A DNA stretch of 20,542 bases from Candidatus Njordarchaeota archaeon (GCA_029856635.1 JAHKLH010000003.1:1-20542), one strand, 5' to 3'. Positions 1-6,814 are shown, counted from the stretch's first letter. Notes: a model not told the origin generated them from the sequence alone. A program made the numbers and translations.

Positions 1-497
1 GGATTTGATATTCAAATTATTCGGATTGTGATGAACTTATGATGGTTGCTCTCATTGTTGTTGATCGCGAACTGTGTTAAAACTGAAACAAAGTTGAGTG
101 AATCGAACATAGTGGACATAGTCCAGTGGACATCACCATGAGAGAAAATACGACTAATCTTAGCTCAATTAATGATGAAACAAGATCCCACATTTAACGA
201 AAAATGTTATGTACTGAGCTAAAAATATATACTTTAGCTTAAATTGCATCAAATCGATCATGTTTCACTGCAGTGAAAAATTCATGAATTCGTTGCACCA
301 ATGATCAAGAGGAATAAAAACTTGGGATGAAATGATGTGATATGCAAGCAAGCATTTAGGCACAACTAAGCATTGTGTGCAAATTGAGTGACGATGTTCT
401 GCCTTGTTTTGGGCTGTATTGGTCATAAGCTCTGAAAAATCTTCTTCCTATTTGTTTCATTTATATTGTTGCTTCATTTATGACACCTACACAAAAT
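1..497. other. Intergenic stretch without a recognisable gene
   Basis: No reading frame of convincing length or composition and no tRNA was found here. Two overlapping inverted repeats are visible: TTAGCTCA (160-167) with TGAGCTAA (215-222), and AGCTAAA (217-223) with TTTAGCT (233-239). They share bases 217-222, so the hairpins would exclude each other. C-box-like heptamers at 28-34 and 172-178 are each followed by a CTGA at about the right distance, but the internal D'/C' pair is missing in both. The stretch lies downstream of the minus-strand coiled-coil gene and may hold its 3' untranslated region. Confidence 0.5.
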
Positions 498-1232
498 TCA
501 TGTTAGTGTAATTATTGCCTTATTGCTAATTATTTCTGGTACGTTTTCTTTATTGTCGTAATGCATTATTAAAAGACCTATTCTTTTGATGGAGTTCTTA
601 AGAAATAGTGTTAAATGTGAAAGTTCGCTCATGCTTGCATTTCTTCCCCACACTTTATCAGCATTTTTTATAAGAACTACGATTTTTTCTGACAAGATTT
701 CCTCAAGCTTTTCAAAGTAATTTTCAAGTAATTTGATTCTGGTACCATCTATTTCCGCAGCTTTTCGTCCAACCTTATCAGCATATGTGCGAATAAGTGC
801 GCGAGCTTTATCTATATTACCAACAACCACGGCAAAACCATTTTCACGGAGGATTTCTGATAATTTAAGCAAGAATGTTGGGGATATATTCGTCGTCTTT
901 TTTATTTCTATTAGAGGTATTTTTTCTTCCTCTGTCTTCTTTACGCTAATTATTTTCTCTTCTTTTACTGACTCAATTTTTGCATTTATTTCTAGCAAAA
1001 GCTCAAGTATTTTTTCCTGTGTGCTTTCAACGTGTTTCAGTATTCTTAATAAATCTTGAAGCTTATTCCCAAAATTATTCAGAATTTCAGCTAATTTGTC
1101 CAAATTATCATTTGTCCTAAGAAGAATTTTATTGAATGCACGTAAAATATTTTCAAGAGAATCCGCAAGAGGAACTTTTCCTCGAGGAGTATCAATTACA
1201 ACAAGCTTTATTTCTTCTTTTTCTTCACTCAT
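498..1232 (-). CDS. Coiled-coil protein with a degenerate P-loop ATPase-like C-terminal domain
   Basis: A 244-residue protein of no family I can name. Residues 1-25 look like a small beta-rich segment. Residues 25-100 are a strongly heptad-like helix rich in Leu, Ile, Lys and Glu. Residues 118-244 have the strand/helix rhythm of a RecA/AAA-type ATPase. FAVVVGNIDKAR (133-144) sits where a Walker A loop would be, but the GxxxxGK[ST] pattern is gone. EKIVVLIKNADK (182-193) sits where Walker B would be, with the acidic pair replaced. RIGLLIMHYD (217-226) resembles the following core strand. The domain is therefore unlikely to hydrolyse ATP. The ATG lies inside the last codons of the upstream E1 gene (shared ATGAGTGA, 8 bp), so the two are probably translationally coupled. 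The fold is my inference; coding status is well supported by composition and coupling. Confidence 0.8.
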   Translation of the reverse strand: MSEEKEEIKLVVIDTPRGKVPLADSLENILRAFNKILLRTNDNLDKLAEILNNFGNKLQDLLRILKHVESTQEKILELLLEINAKIESVKEEKIISVKKTEEEKIPLIEIKKTTNISPTFLLKLSEILRENGFAVVVGNIDKARALIRTYADKVGRKAAEIDGTRIKLLENYFEKLEEILSEKIVVLIKNADKVWGRNASMSELSHLTLFLKNSIKRIGLLIMHYDNKENVPEIISNKAIITLT

Positions 1233-1998
1233 TTATCTCACCACAAATCTCACAATTTTTTCTTCTTTTCATATGGAATGGCCGTATAATGATATCGTTT
1301 CTAAGAGAGACCAGTATTCTAGAATAAACTCCTTTTAGATTAAGAAGAATTCTCAAAACTTGGTCTGAAGCTAAAGTAGCCACGATCGTCATCGTTGTCG
1401 GAAGGCTCGCACCACATGGTGCAGTCCACCAACTTTCTCTCTCGCCGTAAATCATACTTGGATCGTAATAGCAAGCCAAACATGGAGTTTTCCCAGGAAT
1501 TACAACATTAATACGGCCAGACCAGCCATCTAAGCTTGTTCCACAATCAACAAGTATTTTTCTGTTTTTAACAACGCGCTCATTTACTTCTAATCTAGCG
1601 TCTAAATTATCAAAACTAGTCACAATAATATCAGCAGATTTAATGATCATATCCAGTTTTGGCCAATTGATTATATTAACATGATACCATTCAACATCTA
1701 ATCTAAGGTGTTTTCTAGTCTTGTTAAATTCAAGAAGTTTCTTAGCAAAAGCTTCTGCTTTGGGAAGACCTATATCGCTCGGTGAGAACCCAAGCCGATT
1801 TAAATTTTCAGGGCCAACTAAATCCTTGTCAACTAAAACTAATTTTCCAACACCCACACGCGTTAGAGTTTCTGCGATAACCGTGCCAATTCCACCAACA
1901 CCAAGTATTGCAACAGTTTTATTCTGAAGCTTCACAGGGTTAATTCCAGCTAAAACTAAACGAGAAAACATTCTAGGAATTCCATTTTCAAAATTCAA
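1225..1998 (-). CDS. E1-like ubiquitin-activating enzyme, Uba5-type (ThiF/MoeB superfamily)
   Basis: A 257-residue adenylating enzyme. The Rossmann ATP site GVGGIG (33-38) is followed by Asp57, N-L-N-R (65-68), Lys80 and SFDNLDAR (128-135), the usual ATP/Mg residues of E1 enzymes. Two CxxC pairs (Cys173/176 and Cys249/252) should bind zinc. PCGASLPTTM (194-203) matches from memory the catalytic-cysteine segment of eukaryotic Uba5, making Cys195 the likely thioester cysteine. MoeB/ThiF and the archaeal UbaA group have a different sequence there and NLQRQ instead of NLNRL. Uba5 activates UFM1; no ubiquitin-like partner is visible in this window, and the Uba5 C-terminal tail is absent. The TTG start is favoured by GGGGA six bases upstream; ATG codon 10 is the alternative. 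E1 family is certain; the Uba5 subtype is a motif judgement. Confidence 0.9.
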   Translation of the reverse strand: MNFENGIPRMFSRLVLAGINPVKLQNKTVAILGVGGIGTVIAETLTRVGVGKLVLVDKDLVGPENLNRLGFSPSDIGLPKAEAFAKKLLEFNKTRKHLRLDVEWYHVNIINWPKLDMIIKSADIIVTSFDNLDARLEVNERVVKNRKILVDCGTSLDGWSGRINVVIPGKTPCLACYYDPSMIYGERESWWTAPCGASLPTTMTIVATLASDQVLRILLNLKGVYSRILVSLRNDIIIRPFHMKRRKNCEICGEINE

Positions 1999-2035
1999 AA
2001 TACATCCCCAAATTCAATATTGTATCCAGGATTAG

Positions 2036-2050
2036 GATAATATTTAACCA
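2036..2050 (-). promoter_or_regulatory. Probable TATA region of the E1 gene
   Basis: On the minus strand this reads TTAAATATTATC, an archaeal TATA-like element about 40-50 bases ahead of the TTG start, just after the D box of the minus-strand sRNA. It would give a short leader carrying the GGGGA ribosome site. The E1 gene could instead be read through from the sRNA promoter. Confidence 0.35.
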
Positions 2051-2052
2051 AG

Positions 2053-2101
2053 TCAGCGAAGCTCCCTTTCATCATTATTCAGCGACCGCTGTTGTCATCA
2101 T
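2053..2101 (-). ncRNA. Box C/D small guide RNA (archaeal sRNA)
   Basis: Read on the minus strand: C box ATGATGA (2101-2095), a 12-nt guide CAACAGCGGTCG (2094-2083), D' box CTGA (2082-2079), a 3-nt spacer, C' box ATGATGA (2075-2069), a second 12-nt guide AAGGGAGCTTCG (2068-2057) and D box CTGA (2056-2053). All four boxes are perfect and both guides have the standard archaeal length. Such RNAs bind L7Ae, Nop5 and fibrillarin and direct 2'-O-methylation of the target base paired to the fifth guide base upstream of D or D'. By that rule the targets are the second C of the CC in CGACCGCUGUUG and the first G in CGAAGCUCCCUU. I could not place them on an rRNA or tRNA with confidence. The gene points toward the E1 gene, whose start is about 55 bases downstream. 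Confidence 0.93.
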
Positions 2102-2139
2102 TCTGAAAAATAAACAAAAATTTTCGCTTTTTATTTTTG
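2102..2139. promoter_or_regulatory. Divergent promoter spacer between two C/D sRNA genes
   Basis: These 38 bases separate the C boxes of two back-to-back sRNAs and are almost pure A/T. TATA-like runs occur in both directions: AAATAAAC near 2108-2115 on the plus strand, and AAAAATAAAAAG near 2127-2138 on the minus strand. Each would lie roughly 25 bases ahead of the opposing RNA's 5' end, so the two promoters probably interlock. Placement is inferred from spacing only. Confidence 0.45.
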
Positions 2140-2188
2140 ATGATGACACAGCCATGAGCTGAGACATGATGAGTAATCCCCTTTCTGA
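2140..2188 (+). ncRNA. Box C/D small guide RNA (archaeal sRNA)
   Basis: Plus-strand twin of the neighbouring sRNA with identical architecture: C box ATGATGA (2140-2146), 12-nt guide CACAGCCATGAG (2147-2158), D' CTGA (2159-2162), spacer GAC, C' ATGATGA (2166-2172), 12-nt guide GTAATCCCCTTT (2173-2184) and D box CTGA (2185-2188). Predicted targets are CUCAUGGCUGUG (methylated at the U in position 5) and AAAGGGGAUUAC (methylated at the G in position 5). The guides differ completely from those of the minus-strand RNA, so this is not a simple inverted duplicate. The flanking terminal stem is weak. Targets are unidentified. Confidence 0.93.
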
Positions 2189-2486
2189 TGTTTTCACACT
2201 TATGAGTATTGATTTCCTACAATTTGCAAATACTCAAAGCTTAGCATTTTTTGGAACATTTAAGAGCTTTCGTTCCTAAATTGATAAATTACTAACAATT
2301 ATTCATTTTTTGGTCAGCGCGATGACAAATCTTAGTAAATAGTACTCAAATTCATGATACAATACATGCGAACTCTAGTTGACCAATCCGAGTCAAATAT
2401 TTTTTATATTAATAAAACAGAAGCTTTTATATCATAATAGTGAGTTTTATATCATTAATTTTATGTAAACGAATTATGTGAAAAGA
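2189..2486. other. Intergenic region with doubled TATA-like repeat
   Basis: No gene was found between the plus-strand sRNA and the membrane-protein gene. TTTTATATCAT occurs twice, at 2425-2435 and 2445-2455, exactly 20 bases apart. The second copy lies about 35-40 bases ahead of the ATG at 2487 and is a good TATA-box candidate for that gene. A 7-bp inverted repeat, TTGGTCA (2310-2316) and TGACCAA (2380-2386), is also present and could be chance. Confidence 0.45.
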
Positions 2487-3129
2487 ATGAAACAAAATGT
2501 AGTTAAAAAAAATTTCATATTGTGGTAAGTTCTTAGTTTTATCAGCAATCTTCGATCTTCTGTCTTTCTTAGACTCCCTTTCTACAGAAGGAATCTTTTA
2601 CATACCAATTAGCTCCGAATACATTCCATGGATTCTTCTAGCAATTATCTTGTATGCACTTTTTCTTGGAGTGTTATTGATCTATGTTGCAAGAAAATTG
2701 ACTGAAATATTTCCAAATACAAAGTTCGCTTTAGCGATAAAATTCTACGAAATATCAATCAGTGTATTCTTCATTTTAGTAGTACTACTAATGATTCCTC
2801 ATATGCATGAATTAATTATCTATTACAATATCGTTTCTTTGGTACTACTCATTTTACTAGGCTTCTCTTTCTTTTTACTCGCTAAAGAATTTTTGGTTAT
2901 TGGTAGAAAGAAGGACATAATGTCGTTAGTTGCAGGTAGCATCATATTGATCATATGTACGGCAAGTCTGTTAGTATTATTAACATTGTATCTTACATTC
3001 AGTATCTCAAATGTACACTCATATCAAATGCTTCAATACATCTTTCTTCTCATCTTACTCCTGTCCGCACTAACTAGCTTTTCGTATGGACAAGGTTTTA
3101 TAGAACTTGCTGATAAGCTCCGTGACTAA
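2487..3129 (+). CDS. Small polytopic membrane protein, 5' end frameshifted at an A8 run
   Basis: Function unknown. The frame ending at 3129 is open back to 2503 and encodes hydrophobic sequence throughout, with about six membrane segments, but contains no ATG or GTG; its first TTG (2650) would cut off an obvious membrane segment. An ATG at 2487 in another frame reads MKQNVVKK and reaches a run of eight A bases (2504-2511). Skipping one A there joins it to the long frame, giving about 213 residues that start MKQNVVKKISYCGKFLVL. Either the run has lost or gained a base (mutation or assembly error), or expression relies on slippage at the A run. A TATA-like repeat precedes the ATG at a suitable distance. 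The downstream synthetase gene has its own upstream region. The coordinates span the reconstructed gene. Confidence 0.65.
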
Positions 3130-3245
3130 TTTTTGGAATAAATTCAAAAAGGAAAATGTATTAATGTTTCATGAAAAAGCATTTGAAAGTATTCATGCAC
3201 ATCAATATCTTACTCTCAATTTTAACAATAATTGGATAAATGTAG

Positions 3246-4697
3246 ATGATAAGAATGAGAATACCGCACATCCGCTATGACTATGTTAAAAAATTACATC
3301 GTGCATTTAAAGCTAAAACAGTTGCAATCATTGGTGCATCGCGAAATCCAAATAAGATTGGTCATCAAGTAGTCAAGCGATTACTTGAAGGCGGTTATCA
3401 AGGAAAAATATTTCCAGTTAATCCCAAAGCCAATAAGATAGAAGTCGAGGTTAATGGCAAAAAAATTCCATTAAAATGCTACAAGAGTGTTAAGGAAATC
3501 CCAGATGATATTGATCTTGCAGTAATATGCGTTCCAGCACAAATAGTGAAACCAGTTGTTCAAGACTGCATTGAGAAAAAAGTAGGAGCAATAGCAATGA
3601 TAACAGCGGGATTCTCAGAAGTAGGCCCAGAAGGGAAGAAACTAGAAGATGAAATCGTAACAATGGTAAGAAAAGCAGGAATTCCACTTATCGGGCCAAA
3701 CATTGTCGGTGTTATCGATGCACCAAACAAAATGAATGCATCCTTTGCATTTTCTCTTCCATATCCAGGAAAAATAGCATTCATTTCCCAATCTGGCGCT
3801 CTTATAATTGGTCTCATTGGATGGACGCATGAGCACAAGATTGGAATGTCAACAATAGTTTCTGTTGGAAACAAAGCAGATGTAGATTTCTCAGAATTTA
3901 TCTTGTATTTCAAAGACGATCCAGACACAAACTGTATTGCAATGTATATTGAAGGCGTTGACGCAGGACCCGAATTTGTTGAAGCGTGCAGGAAAACAAC
4001 ACCAATAAAACCGATAATCGCATGTAAAGCGGGGATGAGTGAACGTGGAGCATTAGCTACAATGTCACACACTGGATCAATGGCTGGCTCCGCAAGAATT
4101 TACGATGCAGCCTTTAAGAAAGCAGGAGTAATAAGAGTAGAGAGCTTAGATGAATTATTTGATGGTGCACTAGCATTATCTCTGATGCCACCAATGAAAG
4201 GCGATAATTTAATTGTAATAACAAACGGTGGCGGTGCGGGCGTTTTGGCGACAGATTCGGCAGAGAAATTTGGTATACCATTAAGGGATACTCCAGAAGA
4301 CCTACAAAAGGAGATAAGAAAATTCGTACCTTGGTTCGCTTCGACGAAAAACCCGATCGATATGACAGGAATGGCAACTGATGAGTGGTATGCTCGTGCG
4401 ACGGAGCTCGCGCTTCAGAATTCCAAGGTTGATGGCGTTATTGTACTTTATTGTCACACCGCGATCACTAGTCCGATGGAGGTGGCGAAGGCATTATATG
4501 AAGTTTGGGAACGCAATAAGCATCTTGGGAAACCATTAACAGTATCATTTATTGGAGGAATTGAATGCGAAAAAGCTTCGGCATGGTTAAAAGAGCACGG
4601 AATTCCCTGTTATCCCGAGCCGTACAGGGCTGTTCGTGCAATGGCAATTCTTAGACAATATGGAAGATTTCTCGAGAAGCTAAAAGGAAGTTCTTAG
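3246..4697 (+). CDS. ADP-forming acyl-CoA (acetyl-CoA) synthetase, alpha subunit
   Basis: A 483-residue subunit of the NDP-forming acyl-CoA ligase family, which in archaea converts acyl-CoA, ADP and phosphate to acid, CoA and ATP. Residues 20-120 are the CoA-binding Rossmann domain (VAIIGASRNPNKIGHQV from residue 26). Residues 150-300 are the first ligase domain, with SHTGS around His275, the histidine phosphorylated during catalysis. The second ligase domain follows, with TNGGGAGVLATD. The length is normal for a separate alpha subunit. The ATP-grasp beta subunit is not fused and not in the window, so it must be encoded elsewhere. Acyl preference (acetyl, branched-chain, aryl) cannot be read from sequence. 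ATG 3246 is used; ATG 3255 is equally possible. No strong ribosome site is seen, so the mRNA may be nearly leaderless. Confidence 0.93.
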   Translation: MIRMRIPHIRYDYVKKLHRAFKAKTVAIIGASRNPNKIGHQVVKRLLEGGYQGKIFPVNPKANKIEVEVNGKKIPLKCYKSVKEIPDDIDLAVICVPAQIVKPVVQDCIEKKVGAIAMITAGFSEVGPEGKKLEDEIVTMVRKAGIPLIGPNIVGVIDAPNKMNASFAFSLPYPGKIAFISQSGALIIGLIGWTHEHKIGMSTIVSVGNKADVDFSEFILYFKDDPDTNCIAMYIEGVDAGPEFVEACRKTTPIKPIIACKAGMSERGALATMSHTGSMAGSARIYDAAFKKAGVIRVESLDELFDGALALSLMPPMKGDNLIVITNGGGAGVLATDSAEKFGIPLRDTPEDLQKEIRKFVPWFASTKNPIDMTGMATDEWYARATELALQNSKVDGVIVLYCHTAITSPMEVAKALYEVWERNKHLGKPLTVSFIGGIECEKASAWLKEHGIPCYPEPYRAVRAMAILRQYGRFLEKLKGSS

Positions 4698-4737
4698 ACC
4701 TTTAGTAACCAATAACATTTAATTTTAGAATCATTCT

Positions 4738-4760
4738 GTATTTTTGAATTATTTTTCTTT
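4738..4760 (+). terminator. Probable T-tract terminator after the acyl-CoA synthetase gene
   Basis: Several T-rich runs, including T5 at 4741-4745 and T5 at 4752-4756, start about 40 bases after the stop codon. Archaeal RNA polymerase commonly ends transcription in such tracts without a hairpin. The next gene converges from the other strand. Confidence 0.4.
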
Positions 4761-4920
4761 GAATTTCATCAATTTTGAAATTTAGTTATATTCAAGAGTA
4801 TCCAAAGTTTGGTAATGTGTCTCATACTTTTTAACGGTTCATTTTTTTAGTTTGAATCGACGCCTTATGAAAACAAGGGTTTTTCTGTTAGGATTTATCA
4901 AATCTAGTAGTGTTAGCTAC

Positions 4921-5322
4921 CTAAATTAGCAATAACTCTCGAAAGATTACTCCTTTTTCAGCGGAAATTTCTATGCCATATTTATCCATGGTTCCTGCAC
5001 CAATTATAATATCTGGTAATTTGACCAACTTGTCATTTTTTCTGATGTGAGTAACAATATCATCACTTAGGTGCACAAGATCTACTATCTCATAATCGTC
5101 AATAATAATGCTTATGATAACATACTTATCCAATTTTATTTTATTGCCATTTAAGAGGTACGCATAATATGGTCTTGCAAGAGTAACCCAATCCTCGCAC
5201 TTAAATAATTCAACGAATCTTCTCGTACTCATTACTGTGAAACTTGAGCCAGTGTCAAATAACGCATCCACTTTAGCTTCTTTTCCTTTGAATTTGAGAA
5301 TTACCGATCGTCTCACACGCAT
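4921..5322 (-). CDS. Retropepsin-like (clan AA) aspartic protease-fold protein
   Basis: A 133-residue single-domain protein of the retropepsin type, which acts as a homodimer when catalytic. ALFDTGSSFTVMS holds the active-site Asp-Thr-Gly (D23-G25) between hydrophobic strands, and PDIIIGAGTMDKYGIEI near the C-terminus is the usual hydrophobic-hydrophobic-Gly signature closing the fold. Such stand-alone archaeal and bacterial proteins are mostly uncharacterised, so substrate and role are unknown. I chose the ATG at 5322 because GGGGA lies seven bases upstream; an in-frame GTG at 5346 would add eight residues. It converges with the acyl-CoA synthetase gene and is separated by about 100 bases from the acetyltransferase on the same strand. 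Confidence 0.82.
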   Translation of the reverse strand: MRVRRSVILKFKGKEAKVDALFDTGSSFTVMSTRRFVELFKCEDWVTLARPYYAYLLNGNKIKLDKYVIISIIIDDYEIVDLVHLSDDIVTHIRKNDKLVKLPDIIIGAGTMDKYGIEISAEKGVIFRELLLI

Positions 5323-5449
5323 GCTATGTTCCCCATAAAAATACACAAGCTTACATTTATTTACGACTGATAATTTGAGATCAAATTTACATGAGGATTT
5401 AGCAGAAGTTTTCTAGTTCCAGAGAATGTGAATTAGTTGTGTATGAAAT

Positions 5450-6040
5450 TCAAGATTTAAATACATCCTTACACATTTGAGCTATTATGCTTCTATGCTT
5501 TCTTCTAAATTCCTCATCAAGAATATCCATGATTAGAACGTCCCACCATCGACCTCCACGAAAGAGGTGTTGTCTAAGTCTTCCAACGAGCTTGAATCCG
5601 ACTTTTTCGTAGCACCTAATGGCTCTTTTATTAAATTCATAAACCTTCAGGTAAACTTTCTTTAGATTTAATACATTAAACGCATAATCAAGTGCCAAAA
5701 TGATGGCTTCTTCGCCCAATCCTTGTCCCCAGTACTTCTTTTCTCCTATGAAAATCCCAAGTTCAGCGTTTCGATCAATTAGATCAATTTTGTGTAATCC
5801 AAGATTTCCAATGTGCTCTAGATTAGGGAGCAACAAGATCGCAAAGATTATGTTTGAGTCTCCCTGTAAAACTCTTTGCAACCATTTTTGTTCTTCTTCT
5901 TTTGAAATAACTCTAGGAAACATCGCAAGGAACTGTGTTACTTCTTTGTCATTAACCCACTTCCAAAGTCTTTCAAGATCTTCTTCAATAAGTAATCCAA
6001 GTGCAACTCTTTTGCCTTTGATGGTGACTGGTCTCATCAT
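5450..6040 (-). CDS. GNAT-family N-acetyltransferase, RimL/RimJ type
   Basis: A 196-residue acetyltransferase of the Acetyltransf_3 kind that moves acetyl from acetyl-CoA to an amine. The CoA pyrophosphate loop is WGQGLGEEA (104-112, Gln106-Gly107-Leu-Gly109), and the C-terminal motif KVYEFNKRAIRCYEKVGFK is characteristic of this branch. RimL/RimJ relatives modify ribosomal-protein N-termini, but similar sequences act on polyamines, amino sugars or antibiotics, so the substrate is open. Two ATG codons in tandem begin the gene (6038-6040 and 6035-6037), with a GTGAT ribosome site four bases upstream. The A/T-rich upstream region suggests an independent promoter. Confidence 0.9.
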   Translation of the reverse strand: MMRPVTIKGKRVALGLLIEEDLERLWKWVNDKEVTQFLAMFPRVISKEEEQKWLQRVLQGDSNIIFAILLLPNLEHIGNLGLHKIDLIDRNAELGIFIGEKKYWGQGLGEEAIILALDYAFNVLNLKKVYLKVYEFNKRAIRCYEKVGFKLVGRLRQHLFRGGRWWDVLIMDILDEEFRRKHRSIIAQMCKDVFKS

Positions 6041-6291
6041 AAATCACAAGTTTTATTTTAAAGCAGAAAAGTTTTAAAAGTAAAATCAAGAATAATGGAT
6101 GTTTCCGCAATTAATGTGCCATGGTGACCAAAGAAAGATGCAATAAAAATTGGATTATTTTAAACAATAGCCTATCTAGAATTAATGAGTTATCTTATAC
6201 GAATGGTTTCAAAGTAATGTGGATTCGTCAAGTTGAATGAATTATTGCAAATAAATGTAGATTTGATTCTCTTATACTTTGGGTAAAAGAA
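6041..6291. other. Divergent intergenic region, no gene seen
   Basis: About 250 bases between the acetyltransferase (minus) and the next plus-strand reading frames. No tRNA, C/D box or long ORF was found. A TATA-like TCTTATACTT occurs near 6269-6278. It lies ahead of the ATG at 6292 of a short frame and may serve the NSG-type protein gene. Confidence 0.45.
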
Positions 6292-6429
6292 ATGACTACA
6301 AAAAGATTTGGAAAATTTGTTCCTTTAAAAATAGAACTACTAAGACGTGCCAAAAAGAGATTTGGAAAATTTATTAGAGTACAAAAGGGGACGAAAATTG
6401 GGAGTAAGAGTAAAGTTGAGAATACGTAG
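6292..6429 (+). CDS. Possible 45-residue basic peptide overlapping the next gene
   Basis: ATG 6292 opens a 45-codon frame with two copies of the phrase KRFGKF, encoded by a 15-bp direct repeat (6304-6318 and 6358-6372). It overlaps the first 83 bases of the retropepsin-like gene in another frame. It could be a short leader peptide, or the lost N-terminus of that gene joined by a frameshift near 6350-6358, where the sequence AAAAAG is slippery. It may also be a chance frame. No homolog is known to me. Confidence 0.2.
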   Translation: MTTKRFGKFVPLKIELLRRAKKRFGKFIRVQKGTKIGSKSKVENT

Positions 6430-6814
6430 TAATAATAAGTCCATAATCACAGCAGCACTTGTTAATAGTGGCTACGAAAGTGATGTTCCTGAGATTCATG
6501 TACCACTAGCACTTGCAAGAAGATTGGGATTAGGGCTCGAAGGCGTAGTTAGTGAAAGATATAGGGTTGTTGGAAGCGATGTTAGTGCTTATATTCTTGG
6601 TACTGTAAAAATAAGTGTGATTACTGAAGATAAAGAATCACCAGAAATAGAAGTACGCGCTGTTATGGTTCCTGGGGAATATGAGGTTCTGCTTAGTGAT
6701 GCAACAACGGAGGCCTTAGAAATTGAAATTATTAAACCTAAAACAGGTCAATGGAGATTCAGAGGAGAGGAAAAAGTTAGAAATAGTGTTCAACCAGAAT
6801 ATTGGGTTGATTAG
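6347..6814 (+). CDS. Retropepsin-like fold protein with NSG in place of the DTG active site
   Basis: A 155-residue protein whose layout recalls stand-alone retropepsin-like proteins: a basic first strand (GVRVKLRIRS), the core AALVNSGYESDVPEIHVPL, and a closing VMVPGEYEVLLSDATTEALEIEI. The catalytic Asp-Thr-Gly is Asn40-Ser41-Gly42 and the second Gly signature is altered, so proteolysis is unlikely. A binding or structural role fits better. I recall similar NSG-bearing archaeal proteins, so the change may be normal for its family. The start is taken as GTG 6347, directly after an in-frame stop; no clear ribosome site precedes it, and TTG 6362 is possible. Despite the shared fold it is not a recent copy of the DTG protein 1 kb away. 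Confidence 0.75.
   Translation: MPKRDLENLLEYKRGRKLGVRVKLRIRSNNKSIITAALVNSGYESDVPEIHVPLALARRLGLGLEGVVSERYRVVGSDVSAYILGTVKISVITEDKESPEIEVRAVMVPGEYEVLLSDATTEALEIEIIKPKTGQWRFRGEEKVRNSVQPEYWVD

Noticed and set aside
28..86. Possible box C/D sRNA (GTGATGA at 28-34, CTGA at 83-86)
   Set aside because: No D' CTGA and no acceptable C' box between them, unlike the strict pair at 2053-2188.
172..217. Possible box C/D sRNA (ATGATGA at 172-178, CTGA at 214-217)
   Set aside because: Spacing is right overall, but the internal D'/C' positions do not match, and the CTGA lies within an inverted repeat.
388..435. C/D-like pair GTGACGA and CTGA 48 bases apart
   Set aside because: The C box has a mismatch, and no internal boxes occur at the expected spacing.
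3560..4072. Long minus-strand frame inside the acyl-CoA synthetase gene
   Set aside because: It is antisense to a well-matched enzyme, with no independent composition or start signals.
3246..4697. Idea that the gene encodes a full acyl-CoA synthetase including the ATP-grasp part
   Set aside because: It ends after the second ligase domain with no ATP-grasp sequence, so it is the alpha subunit only.
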